Made by a program: the position numbers and the translations under genes. Positions 32,175-41,005 of a stretch of DNA of 64,000 nucleotides are shown one piece after another. This DNA comes from Sphingomonas swuensis (GTDB lineage Bacteria > Pseudomonadota > Alphaproteobacteria > Sphingomonadales > Sphingomonadaceae): NCBI RefSeq assembly GCF_039538045.1, contig NZ_BAABBQ010000001.1:1758001-1822000 (forward strand). Direction: 5' to 3'. Every line of letters begins with the position of its first letter. The first letter of the stretch is position 1. The notes under the pieces were generated by a model. That model saw nothing but the letters and a program-made list of their open reading frames with translations, had not been told where the DNA came from and ran no database searches.

Positions 32175-32202
32175 CGCTCGTCACCCCCGGCGGGGACGAG
32201 CG
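32175..32202 (-). other. Strong hairpin between the S9 peptidase and thioesterase genes
   Basis: CGCTCGTC and GACGAGCG form an 8-bp stem whose interior CCCC/GGGG can pair further. It lies just after the S9 peptidase stop on the minus strand. No T-run follows. It could slow or process the transcript. Confidence 0.4.
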
Positions 32203-32215
32203 GCGCCGCCTTGCC

Positions 32216-34237
32216 TTACTTGCCGCCGAGCGCCTGGCTCAGCCCCGGCGCATATTCGGCTCCATGCGGGACCTTGGCGGTCGACTTGGCGACGGTGTCG
32301 CCGATCGGCTCGGCCCGCCCGCCGAGGCAGCGGCCGAGGAAATTCTCGGTGACCGCGTTGAAGGCGATGTTGTTGACCGGCCGGGCGAAGCCATGTCCTT
32401 CGTCGGGGAACAGGACGTAGGTCACGGGGATGTTCTTGGCCTGCATCGCCGCGACGATCTGCTCGCTCTCGGCCTGGTTGACCCGGGGATCGTTGGCCCC
32501 CTGCCCGATCAGCAGCGGCCGCTTGATCTGGTCGGCCTTGTAGAGCGGCGACGCGGCCTTGAGCAGGGCGAGACCCTCCGCCGAGGTCGGATCGCCCATG
32601 CGCTTGTAGAACTGGACCTTGCCCGCTTCCCAGTAAGGCGGAATCGTCTTCAGCAGCGTCTCGAGATTGGATGGCCCGACAATGTCCACTCCGCAGGCGA
32701 AGGTTGTCGGGGTGAAGGTCATGCCGGCAAGGGTCGCATAGCCGCCATAGCTGCCGCCCATGATCGCCACCTTGTCGCTGGTAGTCACGCCCTGGTCGAC
32801 CGCCCATTTGACGGCATCGAGCAGGTCGTCGTGCATCTTCAGTCCCCACTGGAGATTGCCGGCGTTGGTGAAGGATTTGCCGAGCCCGGTGGAGCCGCGA
32901 TAATTGACCGCGAGCACCGCATAGCCGCGGTTGGCGAGCCACTGGTGGTAGGCATTGAAGCCGTAGCTGTCGCGAGCCCACGGTCCGCCATGGACGAACA
33001 GCACCATCGGCACCGCGCGATCGGCCTTTCCGTCCCTGTTGGCGTCGACCCCAGCGGGCAGCGTCAGATAGGAGACGAGGTCGAGCCCATCGCGGCTCTT
33101 GATGACCACCGGGGTCATCGGCACCAGCGGGGTCCCGGCAAGCTTGGGCCGGCTCTCGAAAAGCTGGGTCAGCGCCTGGCCCTTGCGGTCGTAGAGGTAG
33201 CTCGTCGACGGCCGGTCGCTGGCGATCGCGGCGATCACCCACTTGTCGTCGGCCCGAGTCCGCGAAGTGACGGTCCAGTCACCCGGAAAACGCTTGTTGA
33301 GGAAGGCGACGTCGCCGGCGATGGCCGACCCGATCGGCTTCCAGTCCTGCCGCAGATAGTCGACCGTATAGGCCTCGACCTCGCCGGTCTCGGGGTTGCT
33401 GAGGATGTCGCCGACGTCGGCCCGGGCGTCCTCGGCGACGACCCGCTTGGTCCCGCTCGCGACGTCCTGTGCGATCAGCGCCGCGGTGTTCCGTCCGCGA
33501 CTGTCGATCCAGTAGAGCGTCTTGCCGTCGTTGGTGAAGCCGAGCGGGTTGGTCGACAGGCTGTCGTCGAGACCGACCTGTTCGAGCGGCTTGCTCTCGA
33601 CCTTGTTGTCGATCACCCGGAAATAGTCGCTGCCGCCGTCGCTTCGGCTCTTGAGCGCGCCGCGAACCACCAGCCGGCCGTCGGCGACGAAGCCCGAATA
33701 GTCGCCGGTGTTCATCAGCACCGGAGTCAGCTTGCCCGTCGCGAGGTCGAGGCTGTGGACGTCGTGCCACTTGGCGTCGCGGTTGTTGACCCCGACGAGG
33801 ATCCGTCCGGGCACCAGCGGCGAGATGCCGACGATCTGCACCCGGGTCTTCTCAAACGGGGTCATCAGCTTCTCGCCGCCCGAAGCGACATCGACCCCGT
33901 AGAGCAGGAAGTTCTCGTCGCCGCCCTTGTCCTGGATGTAGAGCAAGGTGCGGCTGTCCGGGGACCAGAAATACTGGCGGATCGGCCGGACCTTCTCACT
34001 TGTCATCGGCTTGGCCGCGGACGGGTCGGAGGCGGGCGCCAGCCAGACGTTCATCACGCCGTTCACCGGCGCGGTCCAGCTCAGCCACTTGCCGTCGGGC
34101 GAGATCTGACCGCCGGCACGCTCGGGATTGCCGAACAGCACGTCGCGCGGGATCAGCGGCACCGGCCCCTGCGCGACCGCGCTCCCGGTCACGAGGCAGG
34201 CGGCGGCTGCCGTGGCAGCAAGAAGCAAGCGGCGCAT
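32216..34237 (-). CDS. S9 family prolyl oligopeptidase-like serine peptidase
   Basis: 673 residues, exported (signal peptide MRRLLLAATAAAACLVTGSAVAQ). A beta-propeller occupies about residues 30-370 (SPDGKWLSW, SPDSRTLLY type repeats). The C-terminal alpha/beta hydrolase domain carries the nucleophile in GGSYGGYATLAG (Ser496), the GANDPRVNQAES Asp region and the DEGHGFARP His. It probably acts in the periplasm on peptides, complementing the dipeptide uptake genes further downstream, though that link is only suggested by content. Confidence 0.92.
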   Translation of the reverse strand: MRRLLLAATAAAACLVTGSAVAQGPVPLIPRDVLFGNPERAGGQISPDGKWLSWTAPVNGVMNVWLAPASDPSAAKPMTSEKVRPIRQYFWSPDSRTLLYIQDKGGDENFLLYGVDVASGGEKLMTPFEKTRVQIVGISPLVPGRILVGVNNRDAKWHDVHSLDLATGKLTPVLMNTGDYSGFVADGRLVVRGALKSRSDGGSDYFRVIDNKVESKPLEQVGLDDSLSTNPLGFTNDGKTLYWIDSRGRNTAALIAQDVASGTKRVVAEDARADVGDILSNPETGEVEAYTVDYLRQDWKPIGSAIAGDVAFLNKRFPGDWTVTSRTRADDKWVIAAIASDRPSTSYLYDRKGQALTQLFESRPKLAGTPLVPMTPVVIKSRDGLDLVSYLTLPAGVDANRDGKADRAVPMVLFVHGGPWARDSYGFNAYHQWLANRGYAVLAVNYRGSTGLGKSFTNAGNLQWGLKMHDDLLDAVKWAVDQGVTTSDKVAIMGGSYGGYATLAGMTFTPTTFACGVDIVGPSNLETLLKTIPPYWEAGKVQFYKRMGDPTSAEGLALLKAASPLYKADQIKRPLLIGQGANDPRVNQAESEQIVAAMQAKNIPVTYVLFPDEGHGFARPVNNIAFNAVTENFLGRCLGGRAEPIGDTVAKSTAKVPHGAEYAPGLSQALGGK

Positions 34238-34288
34238 TGATGTTCTCCCCTGTTCGACCCCGAGTCGATCACAGGAGATTAACCCAAA

Positions 34289-36523
34289 TCAAGCGTCCTG
34301 GAACCTGTTGCTCCGCGGGAAGCCGAGGGGCGCCATGCGGCCGCTTGCGCCGCGGATCGCGCGCCAGGCAGTCAGGTCGGACTCAGTGCGGGTCCGCCCG
34401 CTTTCGCCGCCCATGCTCCAGCTCAATCCGTCGGCCATCTTCAGCACCGCGACATCGGCAAGCCCGCCGTCACGGTAGCGCTGCAGCTGGACCCCGGCCC
34501 CACGGCCCATTTCGGGCAGTTCGGACAGGTTGAAGACGAGCAGCTTGCGATTGTCGCCGATCACCGCGACCGCATCGGCGCCCTCGGGCACCGGGCGCAG
34601 AGCCGCGAGCTTGGCACCGGGGCGGAGATTGAGCAGCTGCTTGCCCTTGCGCGTCTCGGCCAGCACCGCCTCGCCGCTGGTCACGAAGCCGCGCCCGTCC
34701 GAGCTTGCGACCAGCAGCCGGGCGCTCGGCTTGACCACCAGCGCCGCGGCAATCTCGACCTCGGCCGGGAGGTCGATCGACAGCCGGATCGGCTCTCCGA
34801 AGCCACGCCCGCCGGGCAGCTTGTCGCCGCCCAGCGTATAGACCCGCCCGTTCTCGCCCACGATGAGGATCTTGTCGGTGGTCTGCGCAAGGATCGGACT
34901 GCCCGACAGCTCGTCGCCCTCGCGGAACTTGAGGGTGCTGAACTCCTGCGCCGCGAGGTGTCCCTTCATCGCCCGGATCCAGCCGCGCTGCGACAGGATG
35001 ACGGTGATCGGCTCCTTCTCGATCATCGCCGACCAGTCGATCTCGGCACGCGCCGCCAGCGGTTTCTCCTCGATCGTCGTCCGCCGCGCGTCGCCATATT
35101 TGGCCTTGACCGCCTCGAGGTCCTTCTTGAGCCGGTTGCGCTGCTTGCGCGGGCTCTCGATCAGCGCGACCAGCTCCTCGCGCTCCTTGGCGAGGCCCTT
35201 GCGCTCGCGCGCGATCTCCATCTCCTCGAGCTTGCGCAAGCTGCGCAGCCGCATGTTGAGGATCGCCTCCGCCTGCCGGTCGGTCAGCTCGAACTCGGCG
35301 ACCATCACGACCTTCGGCTCGTCCTCGGTGCGGATGATCTCGATCACCCGGTCGAGATTGAGATAGGCGATGAGGAAGCCGTCGAGCAGCTCCAGCCGGT
35401 CGTCGATCTTGCCGACGCGGGTCCGACTGCGGTTGAGCAGCACCTCGATCTGGAACTGGAGCCAGGCCGCGAGGCAGCCCTTTAGCCCCATCACCCCTGG
35501 CGTGCGGTGCTGGTCGAGGACGTTGAGGTTGAGCGGGAAGCGCACCTCGAGGTCGGTCAGCTTGTAGAGGCTCTCGAGCAGCAGTGTCGGGTCGACCGTC
35601 CGGCTGCGCGGCTCGAGCACCACCCGCAAGTCCTCGGCGCTCTCGTCGCGGACGTCGGCGAGGATCGGCAACTTCTTGTTGGCGATGAGCTCGGCGATCT
35701 GCTCGATCAGCTTGGCCTTCTGCACGCCATAAGGGATCTCGGTGACGACCAGGTCCCAGCCCCCGCCCTTCTCCTTCTCCTGGCCGACCCGCGCCCGCAG
35801 TCGGAAGCTCCCCCGTCCGGTCTCGTAGGCGCTGAGGATCGTCTCGCGCGCATCGACCACCAGTCCGCCCGTCGGAAAATCCGGGCCCGAGACGAAGTCC
35901 ATCAGTTCGCGCGTTTCGGCCGCCGGATTGTCGATCAGGTGCGCGGCGGCGTCGATCAGCTCGGTGACGTTGTGTGGCGGTATGCTGGTCGCCATGCCGA
36001 CCGCAATCCCGCTCGCCCCGTTCGCCAGCAGATTGGGGAACAGCCCGGGAAAGACCTCGGGCTCCTCTTCCTCGCCATTGTAGGTCGGGCGGAAGCTGAC
36101 CGTGCCCTCGTCGAGGCCATTCATCAGCTGGGTCGCGATCGCGGTCAGCTTGGCTTCGGTATAGCGGTAGGCGGCGGCATTATCGCCGTCGATGTTGCCG
36201 AAGTTGCCCTGCCCGTCGACCAGCGGATAACGCAGCGCGAAGCTCTGGGCGAGGCGGACCATCGCGTCATAGACCGACTGGTCGCCGTGCGGATGATATT
36301 TGCCGATGACGTCGCCAACCACGCGCGCCGACTTCTTGTAGGCCCCCGCAGGGTCGAGCCGAAGCAGCCGCATCGCCCACAGCAGCCGCCGATGCACCGG
36401 CTTCAGCCCGTCACGGACGTCCGGAAGCGAGCGGGCGGTAATCGTCGACAGGGCATAGACGAGGTAGCGCTCCGACAGAGCGGCATCGAACGGGACCTCG
36501 ATCTCGGTTTCGGATGGCTGCAT
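34289..36523 (-). CDS. parC: DNA topoisomerase IV subunit A
   Basis: 744 residues. Breakage-reunion domain with [37 protein letters not shown] and the catalytic tyrosine in [11 protein letters not shown] (Tyr121). The C-terminal beta-pinwheel has GxxG-type blades ([21 protein letters not shown]) and a shorter length than GyrA, which favours ParC over GyrA. It decatenates daughter chromosomes with ParE, which is not in the window. Confidence 0.95.
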   Translation of the reverse strand: MQPSETEIEVPFDAALSERYLVYALSTITARSLPDVRDGLKPVHRRLLWAMRLLRLDPAGAYKKSARVVGDVIGKYHPHGDQSVYDAMVRLAQSFALRYPLVDGQGNFGNIDGDNAAAYRYTEAKLTAIATQLMNGLDEGTVSFRPTYNGEEEEPEVFPGLFPNLLANGASGIAVGMATSIPPHNVTELIDAAAHLIDNPAAETRELMDFVSGPDFPTGGLVVDARETILSAYETGRGSFRLRARVGQEKEKGGGWDLVVTEIPYGVQKAKLIEQIAELIANKKLPILADVRDESAEDLRVVLEPRSRTVDPTLLLESLYKLTDLEVRFPLNLNVLDQHRTPGVMGLKGCLAAWLQFQIEVLLNRSRTRVGKIDDRLELLDGFLIAYLNLDRVIEIIRTEDEPKVVMVAEFELTDRQAEAILNMRLRSLRKLEEMEIARERKGLAKEREELVALIESPRKQRNRLKKDLEAVKAKYGDARRTTIEEKPLAARAEIDWSAMIEKEPITVILSQRGWIRAMKGHLAAQEFSTLKFREGDELSGSPILAQTTDKILIVGENGRVYTLGGDKLPGGRGFGEPIRLSIDLPAEVEIAAALVVKPSARLLVASSDGRGFVTSGEAVLAETRKGKQLLNLRPGAKLAALRPVPEGADAVAVIGDNRKLLVFNLSELPEMGRGAGVQLQRYRDGGLADVAVLKMADGLSWSMGGESGRTRTESDLTAWRAIRGASGRMAPLGFPRSNRFQDA

Positions 36524-36595
36524 GATGGCGTGCTAGCGAGGGACCGGCTCCTTGGCAAAGCGCCCACCCAACTAGCACGATCCCAACCGCCTCCG

Positions 36596-36868
36596 CTAAA
36601 AGCCTAGCTGCTCGCACCACCGCAATTCGTTGCGCGTTGTGGCACGGTTTGCGCAGAAGTCCGCCATGATTTCCGGATTGAGCAGGTAATTGTGATCGTT
36701 GCCCTTGGCTTCACGCGAGTTGACTAGGCACGTGCCGTCCACGTCATACAGCACGCACGATGGCTCGGTCTGGATCTTTCTGTCGGTGTGGTCAGGAGCA
36801 GCGGCATTCGCCAGCGCTCCCGTTGCAATGGCGGCGATGAACAATGCAGATGCGACGAGTTTGTCCAC
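36596..36868 (-). CDS. Small secreted four-cysteine protein
   Basis: 90 residues with signal peptide MDKLVASALFIAAIATGALANA. The mature chain has exactly four cysteines (EPSCVLYDVDGTCLV, MADFCANRA, RWCEQLGF) that can form two disulfides. It starts at a GTG with an AAGGAG ribosome-binding site, 61 bases downstream of the lasso-cyclase-like gene on the same strand. I recognise no family. Its position makes a link to the peptide locus conceivable but unproven. Confidence 0.7.
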   Translation of the reverse strand: MDKLVASALFIAAIATGALANAAAPDHTDRKIQTEPSCVLYDVDGTCLVNSREAKGNDHNYLLNPEIMADFCANRATTRNELRWCEQLGF

Positions 36869-36929
36869 GAGACTCTCCTTAATTACCGGAGCCCCATGAT
36901 GTCGCGCGCCGTTTTTTAAGGCGTTGTTC

Positions 36930-38786
36930 TTACATCCGTTCCGGAACTAATGACCGCCGAACCTTGAAGTTCTCGGCCAGGAAAAGTGCCAACGAAAGCG
37001 TTCCGAGGAGCGCATGATAATCGTCCTCGCGACTTAAGGCCTCCGCGAAGGTGCGCGGCCAATGTTTGAGGAAAGGCACAGCGCGCCGGACATCGATAGC
37101 GTCCGATACCACGGCCACTTGGCTCAACTCTTCTAAGGTGTCGCGGATTAGCTCGGGCCGCAGCGCTAACCACCAGTCAGCAGCTTGGCGGCCCTTCCTC
37201 CTGTTGCCCAGCAGCTCCGGAGGAAGGAGGCCCGCAAAAGCCTGCTCAAACAAGGGTCGCCCCAATGTCTCGTCGACGAGAAGTCGAGCGGGGACCTGAA
37301 GGCACAGTTCAATCAAGCGTAGATTAGCTGTCGGGTCACGGGGCTGAATGCCATGGAAGACCCAAGGGGTAAAATCCGCCATATCCATCTGATCGAGTAC
37401 TGTACGCAACTCTTCCCGGGCGCTTCTGTCGAAACCATTTGAGAACGGACGCGCATCCAGCGATTCGAGCAGCGGTCCGCGCCAGAGTGGGCTCGGATTG
37501 CGCGGTCGACCGAAGCGGGCTGCCCAAATACGCTGGCGCAGTCGCACCGGCAGACTGTGGTTGGCGACTGTCCGCAGAGACGTCTTTTCTGCGGCGTAGC
37601 GCGCGACGCGCCACCACCGCACGGTCTCTTCCTCACTCCGCAGGTCCGCTAGGAATGGAAGCCCTCCGCCGCTCAGCCCGAGGTTGCCCATCGCTCCGAT
37701 CAGCATGACCTCGGCACCTGCCCTCGCAGCGGCGTCTGCAACAGCCATCCTCAGGCCAGCACCGACCGCGCTTACCGGAGGAAGGAAGGTCCAGCGCTGG
37801 ATCTTCCTGAGCCAGTCGAGCTGGGATTCAGGCGAACCTCCATCGACTACAAGGTGATCGATGCCTAGGTAGTTCGCCGTTCTGAGGGCGGGAACTGACT
37901 CGTCGAAGATAAGGTGCTGATTGTCCTCCCCAACGGAGCCCGGGAGCGGCTTGAAGGTGATGGCCGTGACCCGTCCAGGTGCGAGGTGTGCCGCCATGGC
38001 GGTTACCGCACTGCTATCGCGCCCGCCGCTCAGTTGAGATGCGACGAGGCCGTCTTTTGGCAGGCACTCCTGAACCGCTTGAAGGGCCGTGGCTCGATAG
38101 TCCTCCACCCAATTTCGTTCGGAAAGGTCGGCAGCGACTACCGGCGACCATATATCGACTTCAGACCAGCGTCCGTTGTTCCAGAGGCGAGCATGCCCCG
38201 GACGAACTCGCCTCACGCCAGCAAAGGCCGTGCGATCGCCAGGCACCACCATGTGGTGCACGATTGTCGCCATCGCTCCCCAATCGGGAGCAGCATTCAC
38301 TTTCTCTGACCAAGCTAGCACCTGGGCGAGAGAAGCAAACAGGGGTCCATCTTGGCCGTCGGCAAAGAAGATCGGGTGGGTTCCCATCGGCGAGCGAACC
38401 AGCGCCATTTCGCGAGATGATCTATCCCAAAGAAACAGCGCCCAATCGCCGGGCACCTGCTGGCCAATGGCGTCCCGCCACTGCAGCCACGCTCTACCGA
38501 GCAACTCCGATTCGGAGCTGGCATCGTCGCACTCTAGTTTGCGACAGACAGCGGCGCGATCCGAAATCCGTCCCGTTGCGACGCTCAGGACGGTGCCAGC
38601 GCTCCATGCCCAGACAGCAGGCGACAAGCCGCCCGCCTCTCTCGCGCGAGCAGACAATATTGCGACATCATCGGTCGCAACGATTGATAGCGCTAAGGTT
38701 GGCGACCGGAGCGGCGTCGCCAAACTTAGACATGTCCGTTCTAGAGTAGCTTTCTCGCGACCGATGGCGCCGCAAAAGAAGTCCAC
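36930..38786 (-). CDS. Asparagine synthetase-like protein, candidate lasso-peptide cyclase
   Basis: 618 residues. The N-terminal part (MDFFCGAIGREKATLERTCL) is related to the glutaminase domain of AsnB, but there is no Cys at position 2, so glutaminase activity is unlikely; this is normal for lasso cyclases, which adenylate an Asp/Glu side chain. The AsnB-type synthetase domain has the PP-loop SQLSGGRDSSAVTA (SGGRDS 253-258) and later GNRRKGRQAADWWLAL. It is 12 bases downstream of a 40-residue precursor-like gene, with GTG start at 38786. GC is lower than in the core genes around it. Confidence 0.8.
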   Translation of the reverse strand: MDFFCGAIGREKATLERTCLSLATPLRSPTLALSIVATDDVAILSARAREAGGLSPAVWAWSAGTVLSVATGRISDRAAVCRKLECDDASSESELLGRAWLQWRDAIGQQVPGDWALFLWDRSSREMALVRSPMGTHPIFFADGQDGPLFASLAQVLAWSEKVNAAPDWGAMATIVHHMVVPGDRTAFAGVRRVRPGHARLWNNGRWSEVDIWSPVVAADLSERNWVEDYRATALQAVQECLPKDGLVASQLSGGRDSSAVTAMAAHLAPGRVTAITFKPLPGSVGEDNQHLIFDESVPALRTANYLGIDHLVVDGGSPESQLDWLRKIQRWTFLPPVSAVGAGLRMAVADAAARAGAEVMLIGAMGNLGLSGGGLPFLADLRSEEETVRWWRVARYAAEKTSLRTVANHSLPVRLRQRIWAARFGRPRNPSPLWRGPLLESLDARPFSNGFDRSAREELRTVLDQMDMADFTPWVFHGIQPRDPTANLRLIELCLQVPARLLVDETLGRPLFEQAFAGLLPPELLGNRRKGRQAADWWLALRPELIRDTLEELSQVAVVSDAIDVRRAVPFLKHWPRTFAEALSREDDYHALLGTLSLALFLAENFKVRRSLVPERM

Positions 38787-38798
38787 GCGAAAAGTGGT

Positions 38799-38921
38799 TT
38801 ACGAACGGCGCGTATTTGCTCCGCCGCCGGTGCCCGGCTCGTTGTTGGAGTTGCTGGCGGCTTCAGCTGAACCCGCAACCATGCGCTTCAATGCCGGCTT
38901 GTTCCAAATCTTCTTGGTCAT
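38799..38921 (-). CDS. Candidate RiPP (lasso-like) precursor peptide
   Basis: 40 residues: MTKKIWNKPALKRMVAGSAE then AASNSNNEPGTGGGANTRRS. The leader part has W-x-x-P-x-L, like the Y-x2-P-x-L motif of lasso leaders, but lacks the usual Thr at position -2. If Glu28 is the ring acceptor, a ring starting at Ala21 or Ala22 would have 8 or 7 members; that is a guess. A GGGA box before ATG 38921 could serve as ribosome-binding site; in-frame GTG codons further upstream would extend it. The cyclase-like gene follows after 12 bases. Not recognised as a known family member. Confidence 0.6.
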   Translation of the reverse strand: MTKKIWNKPALKRMVAGSAEAASNSNNEPGTGGGANTRRS

Positions 38922-39181
38922 GTCTGTTCCCGAGCGGGACACGTATCGCGCCCCTACGGTCACCTCCGTAGAAGAGCCAGCATCGATGTTCAACTTTAGT
39001 TAAATGCTGGGCCTCCCGCTCTTGCGGTATTCGCTGTGAGTGTCACCTAATCGCCACGTCGTTCAACGCTCGTCGAACACGACGCGTGAACTCGTTCTTA
39101 ATGGGCGCTTGCACTGGAATCTCATTTAGACATACCATCTGTTGCCGAATCGCCGCATTGCAATCCCGGGGGGATATTGAG
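38922..39181. promoter_or_regulatory. Divergent region between the precursor gene and the RadC-like gene
   Basis: About 260 bases, less GC-rich than the surroundings, holding the promoters of the two divergent genes. A perfect ribosome-binding-site match (GGAGGTGA on the minus strand, about 38960) lies too far from the proposed precursor start to be its own. No further gene was seen. Confidence 0.35.
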
Positions 39182-39646
39182 GTGCAGGAATTCGCGGTTG
39201 ATCGGGCCAACGTGCAACTGGTTGGTCTTCACGCTTGCAAGCAGTTCTTCGAACCGATGTTTCACGGTCGAAAGATGGAAATGTTCCAGGCCGCGCTTTT
39301 TGATGAGCAGTTGCGCCTCCTCAAGGTACTGTCTTTTCAAGGTACAGAGAGGGAGGTTGTGCCGGATCTTTCTGCAGTCTTTCGAGAAGCAGTCCGAATC
39401 GAGGCTGACGCCATTCTCATCGCGCACAATCATCCTTCAGGAAATGCTCAGCCCAGTCGCGCAGACCAGCAGCTAACTCGCGAGTTCTCGCAGGCGTGCG
39501 AGCAATTAGAAATCACGTTGCTGGACCATATCGTCTTCGCGAACGGGGAAAACTACTCGTTTCGTGCTCACGGAGTTTTTGATCCGGGATTTTTAGATCG
39601 ATCGATCCTCCAAGGTGGAAAGCGGCGGGCCTCGCCCGAGCGGTAG
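39182..39646 (+). CDS. Short RadC-type JAB domain protein
   Basis: 154 residues, starting at GTG 39182 with GGGGGG eight bases upstream. It is the JAB/MPN domain of RadC without the N-terminal helix-hairpin-helix part: the metal-binding motif AHNHPSGNAQPSRADQQLT, EAVRIEADAILI before it, and LLDHIVFANGENYSFRAHG after it. Short RadC proteins are common on mobile and defence-type regions; their function is not known. Its 3' end overlaps the convergent ThiD fusion gene by 79 bases, so its last about 25 residues are probably not native to the family. Confidence 0.8.
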   Translation: MQEFAVDRANVQLVGLHACKQFFEPMFHGRKMEMFQAALFDEQLRLLKVLSFQGTEREVVPDLSAVFREAVRIEADAILIAHNHPSGNAQPSRADQQLTREFSQACEQLEITLLDHIVFANGENYSFRAHGVFDPGFLDRSILQGGKRRASPER

Positions 39647-40773
39647 AGAAACACGATGTTGCCCGCGGGATCGCGAAGCCGGGCCTCGCGCCACAGCCAT
39701 GGCTGGTCGCGGGGCCCATGCTCGAAGACGAGGCCCGCACGGGCCAGCGCCTCGACCCGATCGTCGAGGTCGTCGCACTCGAAATAGATGGCGGTCGTCG
39801 GCGAGACCTCCTCGTCGGGATCGATCTGGACCGAGAAGGTCGCCCCTCCCCAGCTTTCGAAGCGGGCGTAGCCATTCTCCGGACTGTCGACGATCTGGCG
39901 CAGCCCGAAGCGGCGATAGAAGGACACCTGCGCGCCATAGTCGCGCCCCGTGACCGTGACCTGGTTGAGCCTCGGCGACCCGCCGACGTCGAGTCGGACC
40001 GCGCCATGCCCCATCGGGCCGTGCCCTCCGCCGATCCCGGGGGCTTCCAGAAGCGCCAGGCGGACGAAGTGGCGTGCCTGGGCCACGGCGTCCGCCAGTC
40101 GGCGGCCCTCGGCAAGGCCCACCGCGATCGCGCTGGCAAGCGTGCAGCCGGTGCCGTGGCTATGCGGCGTCTCGATCCGCGTGCCCTGCCAGCTGGTGAG
40201 ATTGTCCTCCTCGATGAGCGCGTCGGCGATCGCCTCGCCTTCCTCATGCCCGCCCTTGACCAGCACCGCGCAACGATGGTCGGAGACCAGCCCGAGGGCG
40301 CCCTCGACCGGGTCTTCCTTCCCGGTGAGCCGGACCAGCTCGGGCAGGTTCGGGGTGACGATCGTCGCCAGGTCCATCAGCTGGCCGAAGGCGGCGATGG
40401 TGGCGTCATCGGCCAGTTCGGCGCCGCTGGTGGCGACCATCACCGGATCGAACACCAGCGGAATGCGCTCCTCGAGGCTCGCCAGCCGCTCGGCCACCAT
40501 CCGGGCCGTGAAGGCCGATCCGATCATCCCGATCTTGATCGCGTCAGCCCCGAAGTCTGACAGCACCGAATCGATCTGTGCCAGCACGATCTCCGCCGGC
40601 ACCGAATGCACCGCATCCACCCCGAGGCTGTTCTGCGCGGTGACGGCGGTGATCGCGGTCATCGCATGGCCGCCCAGCATCGTGACGGTCTTGATGTCCG
40701 CCTGGATACCCGCGCCGCCCCCGCTGTCGGAGCCGGCGATGATCAGGATCTTCGGAGGTTTCGGGCCGGTCAT
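39568..40773 (-). CDS. thiD: ThiD fused to a VOC (glyoxalase-like) domain
   Basis: 401 residues. ThiD (HMP/HMP-phosphate kinase of thiamine synthesis) occupies about residues 1-262: ILIIAGSDSGGGAGIQADIKT, VFDPVMVATSG, and the anion-hole motif HSHGTGC (Gly207-Cys210). A second domain (about 268-395) begins NQVTVTGRDYGAQVSFYRRFGL and has GYARFESWGGATFSV and YFECDDLDDRVEAL, the vicinal oxygen chelate fold. The joint is continuous with no stop or frameshift, so this is a real fusion. What the extra domain contributes is unknown; it may bind a thiamine intermediate or a metal. Confidence 0.9.
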   Translation of the reverse strand: MTGPKPPKILIIAGSDSGGGAGIQADIKTVTMLGGHAMTAITAVTAQNSLGVDAVHSVPAEIVLAQIDSVLSDFGADAIKIGMIGSAFTARMVAERLASLEERIPLVFDPVMVATSGAELADDATIAAFGQLMDLATIVTPNLPELVRLTGKEDPVEGALGLVSDHRCAVLVKGGHEEGEAIADALIEEDNLTSWQGTRIETPHSHGTGCTLASAIAVGLAEGRRLADAVAQARHFVRLALLEAPGIGGGHGPMGHGAVRLDVGGSPRLNQVTVTGRDYGAQVSFYRRFGLRQIVDSPENGYARFESWGGATFSVQIDPDEEVSPTTAIYFECDDLDDRVEALARAGLVFEHGPRDQPWLWREARLRDPAGNIVFLYRSGEARRFPPWRIDRSKNPGSKTP

Positions 40774-40801
40774 CTGTTCCCCAGCCGTGCACCGGCCATG
40801 C

Positions 40802-41005
40802 TTAATATTTCACGACCTTTGCCGCCGCCGCCTTCGAACGCGTCGGCCGGTCGACCAGTTCACCCCGGCAATTGGAACAGCGCTCGTCGAGTTCTTCCGC
40901 GCATGGACTGCAGAAGGTGCATTCGAAGCTGCAGATGAAGGCCCCGGGCAGGTGCGCCGGCAGCGCCTCGCCGCACCGCTCGCACGCCTCCTTCATCGCC
41001 AGCAT
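40802..41005 (-). CDS. DUF1272 domain-containing protein
   Basis: 67 residues: [20 protein letters not shown], then CSFECTFCSPCAEELDERCSNCRGELVDRPTR. Eight cysteines in CxxC-type pairs (ERCG, FECTFCSPC, CSNC) suggest a zinc-ribbon fold, as usual for DUF1272. Its ATG overlaps the glmM stop by one base (TGATG), so it is co-translated with glmM. Function unknown. Confidence 0.88.
   Translation of the reverse strand: MLAMKEACERCGEALPAHLPGAFICSFECTFCSPCAEELDERCSNCRGELVDRPTRSKAAAAKVVKY

Noticed and set aside
36930..39646. A complete lasso cluster with B1, B2 and ABC exporter
   Set aside because: No open frame nearby shows a PqqD-like recognition domain, a transglutaminase-like peptidase or an ABC transporter; only the precursor and the cyclase are present.
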